Shown: positions 1 to 5,549 of the stretch, one piece after another
Numbering within the stretch: the first letter of the stretch is position 1
How the letters are laid out: each line of letters starts with the position of its first letter
NCBI GenBank assembly: GCA_031269165.1
Contig: JAISZQ010000240.1
Coordinates: 1 to 5,618 of the forward strand
Reading direction: 5' to 3'
DNA length: 5,618 nt
DNA from: Spirochaetaceae bacterium
GTDB taxonomy: Bacteria; Spirochaetota; Spirochaetia; Treponematales; Breznakiellaceae
Position numbers and translations under genes: made by a program
Notes under the pieces: generated by a model
What the model saw: only the letters and a program-made list of their open reading frames with translations
The model's database searches: none
Told to the model about the DNA's origin: nothing

Positions 1-113
1 ACGCGGTAAAAGAGCGTCACCGCCCACGCCAGCCGGAACAAAGGCTCGCCGACATTAATCTCGGTACGGACTTCGTACCAGACATTTTCCGCCAATTCTC
101 TTGGTCCTTTCAT
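1..113 (-). CDS. REP-associated tyrosine transposase-like protein, N-terminal fragment (runs off left edge)
   Basis: The minus strand is open from an ATG at 113 down to base 1, giving 37 residues that begin MKGPRELAENVWYEVRT and continue with NVGEPLF and an LF..V helix. The pattern PR.L....WY.V....N..EPLF resembles the N-terminus of RAYT (Y1 HUH, IS200-like) proteins, which cut and join single strands at REP hairpins. The HUH motif and catalytic Tyr lie outside the window, so the family call rests on the first strand only. The start is supported by an AGGAAGG Shine-Dalgarno (125-119) five bases before the ATG. A perfect 14-bp-stem hairpin lies 25 bases upstream of the start codon, the usual setting of a RAYT gene. 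It could instead be another small HUH or uncharacterised protein. Confidence 0.55.
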   Translation of the reverse strand, partial: MKGPRELAENVWYEVRTEINVGEPLFRLAWAVTLFYR

Positions 114-118
114 AGACA

Positions 119-125
119 CCTTCCT
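119..125 (-). promoter_or_regulatory. Ribosome binding site of the RAYT-like gene
   Basis: Read on the minus strand this is AGGAAGG, followed by a five-base spacer (TGTCT) and the ATG at 113-111. It is the main support for the chosen start. Confidence 0.7.
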
Positions 126-137
126 GTAGAGAGATGG

Positions 138-169
138 GGCTGTTCCAAAACAGAAGTTTTGGAACAGCC
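138..169. repeat. Perfect REP-like hairpin, copy 1
   Basis: The arms GGCTGTTCCAAAAC (138-151) and GTTTTGGAACAGCC (156-169) are exact reverse complements, 14 bp, separated by the loop AGAA. There is no T-run on either side, so a simple intrinsic terminator is unlikely. Related, less perfect versions occur at 359-395 and 2929-2957, and half-sites at 3008-3022 and 3152-3166, so this belongs to a dispersed family. Its position in the 5' leader of the RAYT-like gene suggests a REP substrate. The arms also resemble the termini of several insertion-sequence families, so two abutting IS ends is an alternative. Confidence 0.85.
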
Positions 170-357
170 TTGTACCCTCTATTAAGGCGTTGGGAACCGT
201 CTTGCTTTAATCAAACGCGAAAAAAGTGAAAAAAAGTATGGGAAAAGGTAAGATTTTTAAACAGGCCCCGCGCATTGCGGCGCGTAAAGACCGTATTTGG
301 CTTCTCTGTTTTACCAGATACTCTTTTTATCCGCCGGTACCATCATGTCGGGATACG
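170..357. other. Non-coding gap with A-rich tract upstream of the his gene
   Basis: No supportable gene. The stretch contains A-tracts around 219-258 and a short GC palindrome near 267-283 (CGCGC/GCGCG). A 54-codon frame starting at an ATG at 238 has no convincing ribosome binding site and runs through the second hairpin, so I do not call it. Promoter-like hexamers are present but none matches consensus well enough to assign the his promoter. Confidence 0.5.
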
Positions 358-358
358 A

Positions 359-395
359 GAGCCTGTTCCAAAACTCGATTGGTTTTGGACAGGCT
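359..395. repeat. REP-like hairpin, copy 2 (one-base bulge)
   Basis: The left arm AGCCTGTTCCAAAAC (360-374) pairs with GTTTTGGACAGGCT (382-395). The right arm lacks one A, leaving a single bulge, and the loop is seven bases. The core TGTTCCAAAAC is identical to copy 1, while the outer base pairs differ on both arms (GGC/GCC in copy 1, AGCC/GGCT here). That is compensatory change, which suggests that the folded form matters. The copy is followed directly by the composite repeat at 406-499. Confidence 0.8.
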
Positions 396-405
396 GCGCT
401 AAAGC

Positions 406-499
406 AACGCAGTTTCTCAGGCTAAAGCCTTGCAAAGGGGAAGTCTCCCTGCCGTATCTCTTCGCGCTTGCGTGCTGCCCGGCGGTTTATCATGGGGCG
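406..499 (+). repeat. Composite repeat, copy I (his leader)
   Basis: This segment shares an ordered set of short blocks with 2990-3106: AACGCAGTTTC (406-416), AGGCTAA (419-425), GCAAAGGGGAAGTCTCCC (432-449) and a GGCGGTTTATCATGG block (482-496). The same GGGGAAGTC...GTTTA part recurs at 2838-2923. The blocks are degenerate but in the same order. The copy ends about 25 bases before the HisA ribosome binding site, so the his leader is largely repeat-derived. A plus-strand frame stays open through it, but the product has no family resemblance before residue 1 of HisA. Confidence 0.6.
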
Positions 500-523
500 G
501 TTATGTGCTATGGTTATGCTGAT

Positions 524-530
524 AAGGGGG
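524..530 (+). promoter_or_regulatory. Ribosome binding site deciding the HisA start
   Basis: AAGGGGG lies five bases before the ATG at 536. It favours this start over the in-frame ATG at 503 and over a TTG at 275, which would add 87 residues encoded mostly by repeat DNA. Confidence 0.75.
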
Positions 531-535
531 TGCCG

Positions 536-2728
536 ATGGTAGTGGCGTCGATAGATATTCAGGGCGGCAAGGTTGTCCAGCTTAAACAGGGGGCAGACCT
601 CGTGTTGCAACGGGATGACGTGGAGGCGCTTGCCCGCGAGTTTGACAAATACGGCGAGATCGCGGTCATCGACCTTGATGCGGCGATGGGGAAGGGCGAT
701 AATGCCGCGTTGATACGCACAGTGCTCCCGCTGGGGGAATGCCGGGCGGGCGGCGGCGTACGGACGGTGGACGATGCGGCGCGATTGATTGATTGGGGAG
801 CGAAAAAGGTTATCGTCGGGTCGACGGCGTTCCGCGTTGACGGGAAATTCGGCGCGAACGGGTTCGGAACGAACCTGGCCTTTCTTGAGGCGCTTGCCCG
901 GCGGATTGGGCGGGAACGGGTTGTCGTGGCGGTGGATGCCCGCGAAGGGGAGATCGTGGTGGACGGCTGGAAGACCCGCACAGGTCTTCCGCTCATCGAG
1001 ACCGCCCGCGCTGTCGCGCCGCTTGCGGGCGAGCTTCTCTTTACCAGCGTGGAAAACGAGGGAATGATGAGCGGCACGGACATAGAGGCCCTTCGCGCGC
1101 TCAAGGAAGCGGTGAAGCAGGAGCGGGATCCCACGACCCTCCTCACCGTGGCGGGCGGAGTCTCTACCATAGAAGAGATTCGCATGGTCGCGGAGGCAGG
1201 GGCGGACGTGCAACTGGGAATGGCCCTCTACACGGGCAAAGTTTCGCTTGGAGAAGCCTTCGGGGAAAGCCTTAACTGGAAGAAGTGTGGCGGGATGATT
1301 CCCGTGATCATTCAGGAGGCGCGGGACGGGCAAGTACTGATGACGGGTTACGCCGACCGCGAGGCCGTGCGCGAGACGTTCGTCCGGGGCAATGTCTGCC
1401 TCCATTCCCGGACACGAGACGTGCTGTGGATGAAGGGGGCCAATTCCGGGCAGACCTTGCGCCTTCGCCGCCTCAGGGCCGACTGCGACCGTGACGCGCT
1501 CCTTGCCGTTGTCGAGGCGAGTGCGGGGGTCTGCCATACCGGCGCGTGGTCGTGCTTTGCCACAGATCAGGGCTTGCGAAAGGAAATCGCGTGTTCTCTC
1601 CCGAAGGGGGACTGCCCGCGTTCTTTTTCGGGAGACTCTTGGAAGCCCCCGAGGGGCTATCTCAACATTCGCGCCGCCTCCCTCACACCCTACGTTCCCG
1701 GCGAACAGCCGCGGGACAGGGCCTATATCAAACTCAACACCAACGAAAACCCCTATCCCCCGCCGCCCTCGGTGATCGAAGCGGTGCGGAACGCCGCCTC
1801 CGAGACCTTGCGCCTCTATCCCGATCCGGCCTGTACGGAACTGCGCGGCGCGATCGCGGCCCGGTACGGCGTGGAACCTGAAAACGTGTTTGTCGGCAAC
1901 GGCTCCGATGAGGTGCTGGCCTTCGCGTTTGCCGCCTTTTTTGAAAGCGGACGTGCCGCCCACGAGGGATTGCCGGTCTTGTTCCCCGATGTCAGTTACA
2001 GTTTTTACCCGGTGTACGCCGCATTGTGGGACGTTCCCTGCGAGACGGTGCCGCTCCGTGACGACTGGACGCTTGATGCGACGGACTATCTGCGGGAAAA
2101 CGCGGGACTCATCTTCCCGAACCCCAACGCCCCGACCGGACTGGCCCTTGCGAAGATTGCTGTTGCGCGGATTGTGGAACACCAGCACCGCATCGGCAAA
2201 ACGGCCATCATAGACGAGGCGTACATCGACTTTGCCGCCCCCGGCCTCTCGGCGGTGGACCTCGTCAAGGCGTACCCAAACCTGCTTGTCGTGCGTACGC
2301 TGTCCAAGAGCGCCTCGCTGGCCGGTCTCCGTGTGGGCTTTGCGCTGGGGGACAAAGCATTAATCGACGGCCTCTGTCGTGTCCGCGACAGTTTCAATTC
2401 CTACCCGGTTGACCGCATCGCCCAGGCCGCGGCTCTGGCGGCGGTGCGTGAGACCGCCTATTACGATGGGCTGGCCCGTCGTATCATCCAGACCCGCGAA
2501 CGAGTCTGTGCTGCTCTTGCCCCAAACGGCTGGACCGTGCTCCCGTCAAGCGCGAACTTTATCTTTATCAAGCACAAAACGCGGTCCGGCAAAGAGGCGT
2601 TTCAGAGGCTGCGCGAAAACGGCATCCTCGTCCGGCATTTCGACCGCCCGCGCATCGCGGACTATCTGCGGGTAACCATCGGTAGCGACGAGGAGATGGA
2701 TCGGTTTTTGGAAGTCGCACGCACATAG
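536..2728 (+). CDS. hisA-hisI-hisC (fusion): HisA-HisI-HisC trifunctional histidine biosynthesis fusion protein
   Basis: This 730-residue cytosolic protein has three enzyme domains in order. Residues 1-245 are HisA (ProFAR isomerase, TIM barrel). They show the paired catalytic Asp candidates D7 and D134, phosphate-loop glycines at 72-74 and 207-208, and GMALY near 228, although the usual T-D/E after the sixth strand is T170-S171. Residues 254-344 are HisI (phosphoribosyl-AMP cyclohydrolase), with the metal ligands of DCDRD (316-320) and CHTG...C (333-340). Residues 375-730 are HisC (histidinol-phosphate aminotransferase, PLP fold type I), with GNGSDE (454-459), NPNAPTG (529-535), DEAY (560-563), Schiff-base Lys K591 in TLSKSASLAGLR, and carboxylate-binding R712. 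All three domains look complete. HisI and HisA act in consecutive steps, which would permit channelling. Residues 345-374 form an atypical linker. There is no ATG or GTG to restart HisC; one in-frame TTG at 1574 has weak context. HisE is absent. The three-way fusion is seen in the sequence; its activities are inferred. Confidence 0.93.
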   Translation: MVVASIDIQGGKVVQLKQGADLVLQRDDVEALAREFDKYGEIAVIDLDAAMGKGDNAALIRTVLPLGECRAGGGVRTVDDAARLIDWGAKKVIVGSTAFRVDGKFGANGFGTNLAFLEALARRIGRERVVVAVDAREGEIVVDGWKTRTGLPLIETARAVAPLAGELLFTSVENEGMMSGTDIEALRALKEAVKQERDPTTLLTVAGGVSTIEEIRMVAEAGADVQLGMALYTGKVSLGEAFGESLNWKKCGGMIPVIIQEARDGQVLMTGYADREAVRETFVRGNVCLHSRTRDVLWMKGANSGQTLRLRRLRADCDRDALLAVVEASAGVCHTGAWSCFATDQGLRKEIACSLPKGDCPRSFSGDSWKPPRGYLNIRAASLTPYVPGEQPRDRAYIKLNTNENPYPPPPSVIEAVRNAASETLRLYPDPACTELRGAIAARYGVEPENVFVGNGSDEVLAFAFAAFFESGRAAHEGLPVLFPDVSYSFYPVYAALWDVPCETVPLRDDWTLDATDYLRENAGLIFPNPNAPTGLALAKIAVARIVEHQHRIGKTAIIDEAYIDFAAPGLSAVDLVKAYPNLLVVRTLSKSASLAGLRVGFALGDKALIDGLCRVRDSFNSYPVDRIAQAAALAAVRETAYYDGLARRIIQTRERVCAALAPNGWTVLPSSANFIFIKHKTRSGKEAFQRLRENGILVRHFDRPRIADYLRVTIGSDEEMDRFLEVART
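1597..1658. repeat. Two palindromes inside the HisI-HisC linker
   Basis: The arms TCTCCCGAA (1597-1605) and TTCGGGAGA (1627-1635) form a perfect 9-bp inverted repeat with a 21-base loop. Just after it, AGCCCC (1644-1649) and GGGGCT (1653-1658) form a 6-bp stem with a CGA loop. Together they cover codons about 354-374, exactly the stretch that matches neither HisI nor HisC. This could be a former intergenic hairpin now read through, or a small palindromic repeat inserted in frame. Confidence 0.7.
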
Positions 2729-2837
2729 TTCTCGCCAACCAGCGCGAACGCCACCTGCCGTGGAGGCCTTTGGGCGCGTCGTACGGTGAACGAGTATCGG
2801 CATCCCCCTACGGGGGAGAGCAAGCCCCAGTAAGGAG
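2729..2837. other. Start of the non-coding region downstream of the his fusion
   Basis: No gene is supported. It contains a 6-bp hairpin, TCCCCC-TAC-GGGGGA (2803-2817), about 75 bases after the stop codon. No T-run follows, so it is not a standard intrinsic terminator, although it could slow or end transcription with Rho. No other terminator is visible for the his gene. Confidence 0.5.
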
Positions 2838-2923
2838 AAGGGGAAGTCGCGGCAAATTGCCGTCCCCTCGCTCCAGCCGCTTCGCGTTTTACGCTACTCC
2901 CTCTACGGCTACCGTTTATACCC
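2838..2923 (+). repeat. Composite repeat, copy II
   Basis: It carries the blocks AAGGGGAAGTC (2838-2848), CCCCTCGCT (2864-2872), TACGCTAC (2890-2897), CCCTC.ACGG (2899-2908) and CGTTTATACCC (2913-2923), in the same order as in copy III at 3031-3106. The opening hairpin is rebuilt: GGGGA (2840-2844) pairs with TCCCC (2863-2867), and the loop holds an extra near-palindrome, CGGCAAATTGCCG (2850-2862). Confidence 0.65.
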
Positions 2924-2928
2924 ATCTG

Positions 2929-2970
2929 AGGCTGTTCTAAAACCTCAAGTTTTGACAAAGTAAACTTTGT
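2929..2970. repeat. REP-like hairpin, copy 3 (degenerate) with a second small hairpin
   Basis: AGGCTGTTCTAAAAC (2929-2943) is the familiar left arm. After the loop CTCAA comes GTTTTGACA (2949-2957), a decayed right arm that keeps five base pairs. Immediately after, ACAAAGT (2955-2961) and ACTTTGT (2964-2970) make a 7-bp palindrome with a two-base spacer. Confidence 0.65.
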
Positions 2971-2989
2971 TTGCCCAGCAACCTCGAAA

Positions 2990-3010
2990 AACGCAGTTTC
3001 GCAAGGCTAA
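2990..3010 (+). repeat. Tail block of the composite repeat shared with 406-425
   Basis: AACGCAGTTTC (2990-3000) followed by GCAAGGCTAA matches AACGCAGTTTCTCAGGCTAA at 406-425 with very few differences. In both places it lies between a REP-like hairpin and a GGGGAAGTC block. Confidence 0.65.
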
Positions 3011-3166
3011 GAGCCTGTTCAAAATCTCAGCAAAAGGGGGGAAGTCTTCCCCCTCGCTTCGGTCTACGCCCTACGCTACCCCCTTCAACGGTGGTTTACC
3101 ACCCCCGTAACGCCCCCGAATCACAGCGGAGGATTACATCCTGCGGGGTTATTGAACAGGCTCTTA
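3008..3166. mobile_element. 159-bp MITE-like element with 15-bp terminal inverted repeats
   Basis: TAAGAGCCTGTTCAA (3008-3022) and TTGAACAGGCTCTTA (3152-3166) are perfect reverse complements enclosing 129 bases. The ends share the GAGCCTGTTC core of the REP-like hairpins. If the outermost TA on each side is a target duplication, the true repeats are the 13-mers AGAGCCTGTTCAA. The interior codes for nothing recognisable and carries composite repeat copy III. The right end falls inside the transposase remnant, directly after its YYK codons. It may be a non-autonomous element, or simply two REP half-sites facing each other. Confidence 0.6.
3031..3106 (+). repeat. Composite repeat, copy III
   Basis: It opens with GGGGGAA (3037-3043) and TTCCCCC (3047-3053), a 7-bp stem around GTC. 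It then shows CTCGCTTCGG, TACGCTAC (3072-3079), CCCCTTCAACGG and GGTGGTTTACCACC (3090-3103), the last a 6-bp palindrome. Compared with copies I and II the stem lengths vary but pairing is kept. Confidence 0.7.
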
Positions 3167-3432
3167 TAATACCCGATCATTTTCTCCGCCTCTTCCAGGG
3201 TTTCCACTTTGTGGCTCGTGTACAGCGTCCAGTTTATCTCTTTCTTACCGTCCCTCTCCTTTTCCTTACCGCTACCGCTCTCTTCTCTCGCCTGTACTAC
3301 CCACATCTCGACCTCTTCAGGATACTTTTCCCGCTCCGTTTTCGGCCTCCCCTCTGGCTGTTCCACAATCACCTTCCCATAGCGCAGTTTCCCCCCATCT
3401 CATACCTCATTCAGCTTACGAAACTCTTCCGT
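3163..3432 (-). pseudogene. IS4-type DDE transposase remnant
   Basis: The minus-strand frame reads EEFRKLNEV, an in-frame TGA (3402-3400), then LRYGKVIVEQPEGRPKTE, WVVQARE, INWTLYTSHKVETLEEA and MIGYYK. The W.LYTS..V.TLEEA....YYK pattern matches the region of IS4/Tn5-type transposases before the catalytic Glu, where family members continue R...E......K (the YREK signature). Here the frame breaks straight after YYK into the inverted repeat at 3152-3166, so the catalytic Glu is gone. The N-terminal catalytic Asp region is also absent; a further TGA lies at 3435-3433 and the MATE stop codon is 16 bases beyond the fragment. An open stretch from a GTG at 3372 to 3121 exists, but its last codons are repeat sequence. 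This is a dead fragment. I see no continuation of it on the far side of the repeat element. Confidence 0.65.
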
Positions 3433-3448
3433 TCACAAGGGCAAAGTT

Positions 3449-4813
3449 CTATTGCACCACGAGTTTTCTCCGTTCCCAGGAACCAACCCAGAAATAGGCT
3501 CCGCCGATAATAAAAGGAATATAGCTGGCGAATACATCGCCAAGCCAGAATCCCATGATACCCATGTTAAAGTTAACGCCAAGCAGGATCGCCAAACATA
3601 TCCGGCCGATGATACCATCGCATATACCAATGACAAAGGACAGCATGGCATAACCGATACCGTTGACAAAGGCCATCATTGATGAACGCAGAATAAAGGC
3701 GTTAAAATTCATGACTGCGATAATGACATATATATGCGCTGTTTGAAGTACAAGAGTATTACGATCAAAGAAGCCAAAAACGTTCTCGGGGAATAAGATA
3801 ATAATAACCGATAAGGTTATGGTAAAGATTAGCCCGCAGCCGATACTGGTATAAACGATACTCCTGATACGTCCATTCTTACCTGCGCCGAAGTTTTGGC
3901 CTATCATCGAAGTTCCGGCTGTTCCGAGAGCCTGGGCCACAATATTGGCACAGAAACCGACTTTACTTCCAATGGCATTAACGGCCGACATTATAAGGCC
4001 ATAAGAGTTAATATATGAATTGACGAAGAGTTTAGAAAACACAACGACGCAGTGCTGTAGTGACATAGGCAACCCCAGCTTTACCAAGTTGATCAGTGAT
4101 GGGCTGTCAAAAGCGAAACTGCTTAGTTTAAAATCAAAACCAAAAACTTGCCGTTTTTTATACAGATACCCAAGAGAAGCGATAAAACTGATGGCCTGAC
4201 CAAGCACCGTAGCGAGGGCCGCTCCCCAAGTTCCAAGGTCAAGGCCAACAACAAAAACGAAATCGAGTATAAGATTTAAAACCGCCGCTATGGCGATAAA
4301 AATAAAAGGAAGCTTTGAATCGCCCATACCACGCAGAATCGCGGAGTTGATATTGTAACCAAAAATGAAAAACATCCCGTAAAAGCAGACAATACAGTAT
4401 GAACGAGCACCCGAATATGCCTCGGAAGGAATATTTATCGCGGAAAGAAGCAAATCGGCGCAAAGAATACCGGCGGCTGTTATTACCAGGGAAAATAGCA
4501 GCATGAAACTGTACATAGTGCCGATAGTTTTCTTTACGCCCTCCTTGTTGCCACGGCCTATATGCTGGGAAATCATTATCTGTCCGGCGGCGGAAAAACC
4601 CATACAAATAGTCGTCCCTATATTCATAATATCGCCGCCGCCTGAAACGGCGATAAGGCCGGCACTTCCTACAAAGCGGCCGACCACTATCATATCGACC
4701 ATATTATAAAAAACCTGCAAAAGATTGGAAAGCATCAACGGGCCGGAAAAAATGAGAAGTTGCTTTATAACGCTGCCTTTGGTAAAATCTTTAATAAAAG
4801 TTTTTTCAGCCAT
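3449..4813 (-). CDS. MATE family multidrug/metabolite efflux transporter
   Basis: A 454-residue inner-membrane protein of full family length, with about twelve hydrophobic segments in two six-helix halves. MATE proteins export cationic drugs or metabolites in exchange for Na+ or H+. The first helix carries P25, Q33, YN at 36-37 and D40 (pattern P..LSN..QV.YN.VD..VVGR). D40 is a candidate for the cation-coupling Asp seen in NorM-like proteins. Further family marks are ILRGMGD (159-165), LNLILD (179-184), LGTWGAA (193-199), and GLPMSLQH opening the second half. The start is one of two adjacent ATGs (4816 or 4813); the second has the better spacing to AAGG. It overlaps the stop of the upstream MFS gene by 8 bases, so translation is probably coupled. 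No terminator is visible after the stop. It is AT-richer than the his gene. Substrate is unknown. Confidence 0.92.
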   Translation of the reverse strand: MAEKTFIKDFTKGSVIKQLLIFSGPLMLSNLLQVFYNMVDMIVVGRFVGSAGLIAVSGGGDIMNIGTTICMGFSAAGQIMISQHIGRGNKEGVKKTIGTMYSFMLLFSLVITAAGILCADLLLSAINIPSEAYSGARSYCIVCFYGMFFIFGYNINSAILRGMGDSKLPFIFIAIAAVLNLILDFVFVVGLDLGTWGAALATVLGQAISFIASLGYLYKKRQVFGFDFKLSSFAFDSPSLINLVKLGLPMSLQHCVVVFSKLFVNSYINSYGLIMSAVNAIGSKVGFCANIVAQALGTAGTSMIGQNFGAGKNGRIRSIVYTSIGCGLIFTITLSVIIILFPENVFGFFDRNTLVLQTAHIYVIIAVMNFNAFILRSSMMAFVNGIGYAMLSFVIGICDGIIGRICLAILLGVNFNMGIMGFWLGDVFASYIPFIIGGAYFWVGSWERRKLVVQ

Positions 4814-5549
4814 CATTGCCTTGGGAAGAAATGTTACGGCGGAAAATAAATACTAGGATTGCCGCGATAATTATCGGAATAGTCATTATACGCCACATTG
4901 CGGCATAACCAAGTTGTCCGGCTATAGAACCGGCTATCACCGGGCCTGCTAGGCTTCCCAGATCGGTCCCTATATAACTGGTGCCGGAACCGGCACCCCT
5001 TTTATCCTTTGGTACCCTCTTCATACAAAGCGACTGAATGGCGGGCTGGCAGGCACCGTAACCGAAGGCGTTAAAAAAAGCGGCAATCAGAAACATGGGC
5101 AGGGAAGAGGAAAAACTAATTATAATAAGTGAAACGGCGAAAGAGATCATGGTCGGGATCATTACTTTTATATGGCCGTATTTGTCGGCAAACTTTCCAA
5201 TCAGGGGCCTAGTAAAAAGCAGGGTCACTGCGGAAACGGTAAAGAAATATCCTATGTCGCTGCCAATACTTCCCTTGCCATATATGGCGATAAATGATGT
5301 TATCGCAAAGAACGATACTGAAAGAAAGAGCAGTAAGACAGCAGGTATTAGGGCTTCTTTTGCGATTATACTATCAAAAGAAAAATGAAATTTTTTTATT
5401 CTTTGAAAACGTATCCGCAAACTGAGTACGAATACTAGTGCCATAATCATGATGACCGCGCCTATGGCAAAGGTTAGATTGAAGCCGATGAGATCTTTTA
5501 GTTTTACTGACCCGGCAATATTACATAGTATATAATAAGTGCTTGACAT
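4806..5549 (-). pseudogene. MFS transporter, 5'-truncated by an insertion sequence
   Basis: The remaining frame gives 247 residues from an ATG at 5549, against about 390-400 for a complete 12-helix MFS permease. What remains corresponds to helix 6 (residues 21-45), the central loop, then helices 7-12. RPLIGKFADKYG (114-125) is the motif-A-like loop between helices 8 and 9, and KRGAGSGTSYIGTDLGSLAGP (183-203) is the usual glycine-rich entry to helix 11. Helices 1-5 are missing. The frame stays open to the right edge, but the residues beyond 5549 (FVNRHSSN...) do not look like a membrane helix, and the same bases carry the promoter and start of a plus-strand IS630-like transposase. I infer that the insertion sequence replaced the head of the gene. 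If an outward signal still drives it, it could supply translation for the overlapping MATE gene. Confidence 0.7.
4819..4822 (-). promoter_or_regulatory. Ribosome binding site of the MATE gene
   Basis: AAGG on the minus strand lies inside the last codons of the MFS gene. It is five bases from the ATG at 4813 but only two from the ATG at 4816, which favours the second ATG. Confidence 0.55.

Noticed and set aside
238..402. A 54-codon frame beginning MGKGKIFKQ, at first glance like a small ribosomal protein of the Thx type.
   Set aside because: Only the first few residues are similar, there is no convincing ribosome binding site, and the second half is the REP-like hairpin.
275..535. An 87-residue N-terminal extension of the his fusion from a TTG at 275.
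   Set aside because: It is encoded by repeat DNA, has no resemblance to any HisA N-terminus, and the ATG at 536 has a well-spaced AAGGGGG and gives the normal HisA start.
422..2188. A 588-codon open frame on the minus strand opposite the his gene.
   Set aside because: GC-rich coding sequence commonly leaves the opposite strand open. The translation is Arg/His/Pro-rich with no recognisable domain, and the plus strand has clear enzyme motifs throughout.
2803..2817. The hairpin after the his stop codon as an intrinsic terminator.
   Set aside because: The stem is followed by GAGCAAGCC rather than a T-run.
2990..3106. Regularly repeated short blocks as a CRISPR array or tandem repeat.
   Set aside because: The blocks are few, differ in sequence and spacing, and are not direct repeats with uniform spacers.
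2971..3510. A 179-codon plus-strand frame through the repeat patch.
   Set aside because: It runs across the repeats, the antisense of the transposase remnant and the end of the MATE gene. Its composition follows the antisense of the minus-strand frame and no family is recognisable.
4239..4607. Alternative minus-strand frame inside the MATE gene (about 122 codons).
   Set aside because: It lies wholly within the intact MATE frame and shows no motif of its own.
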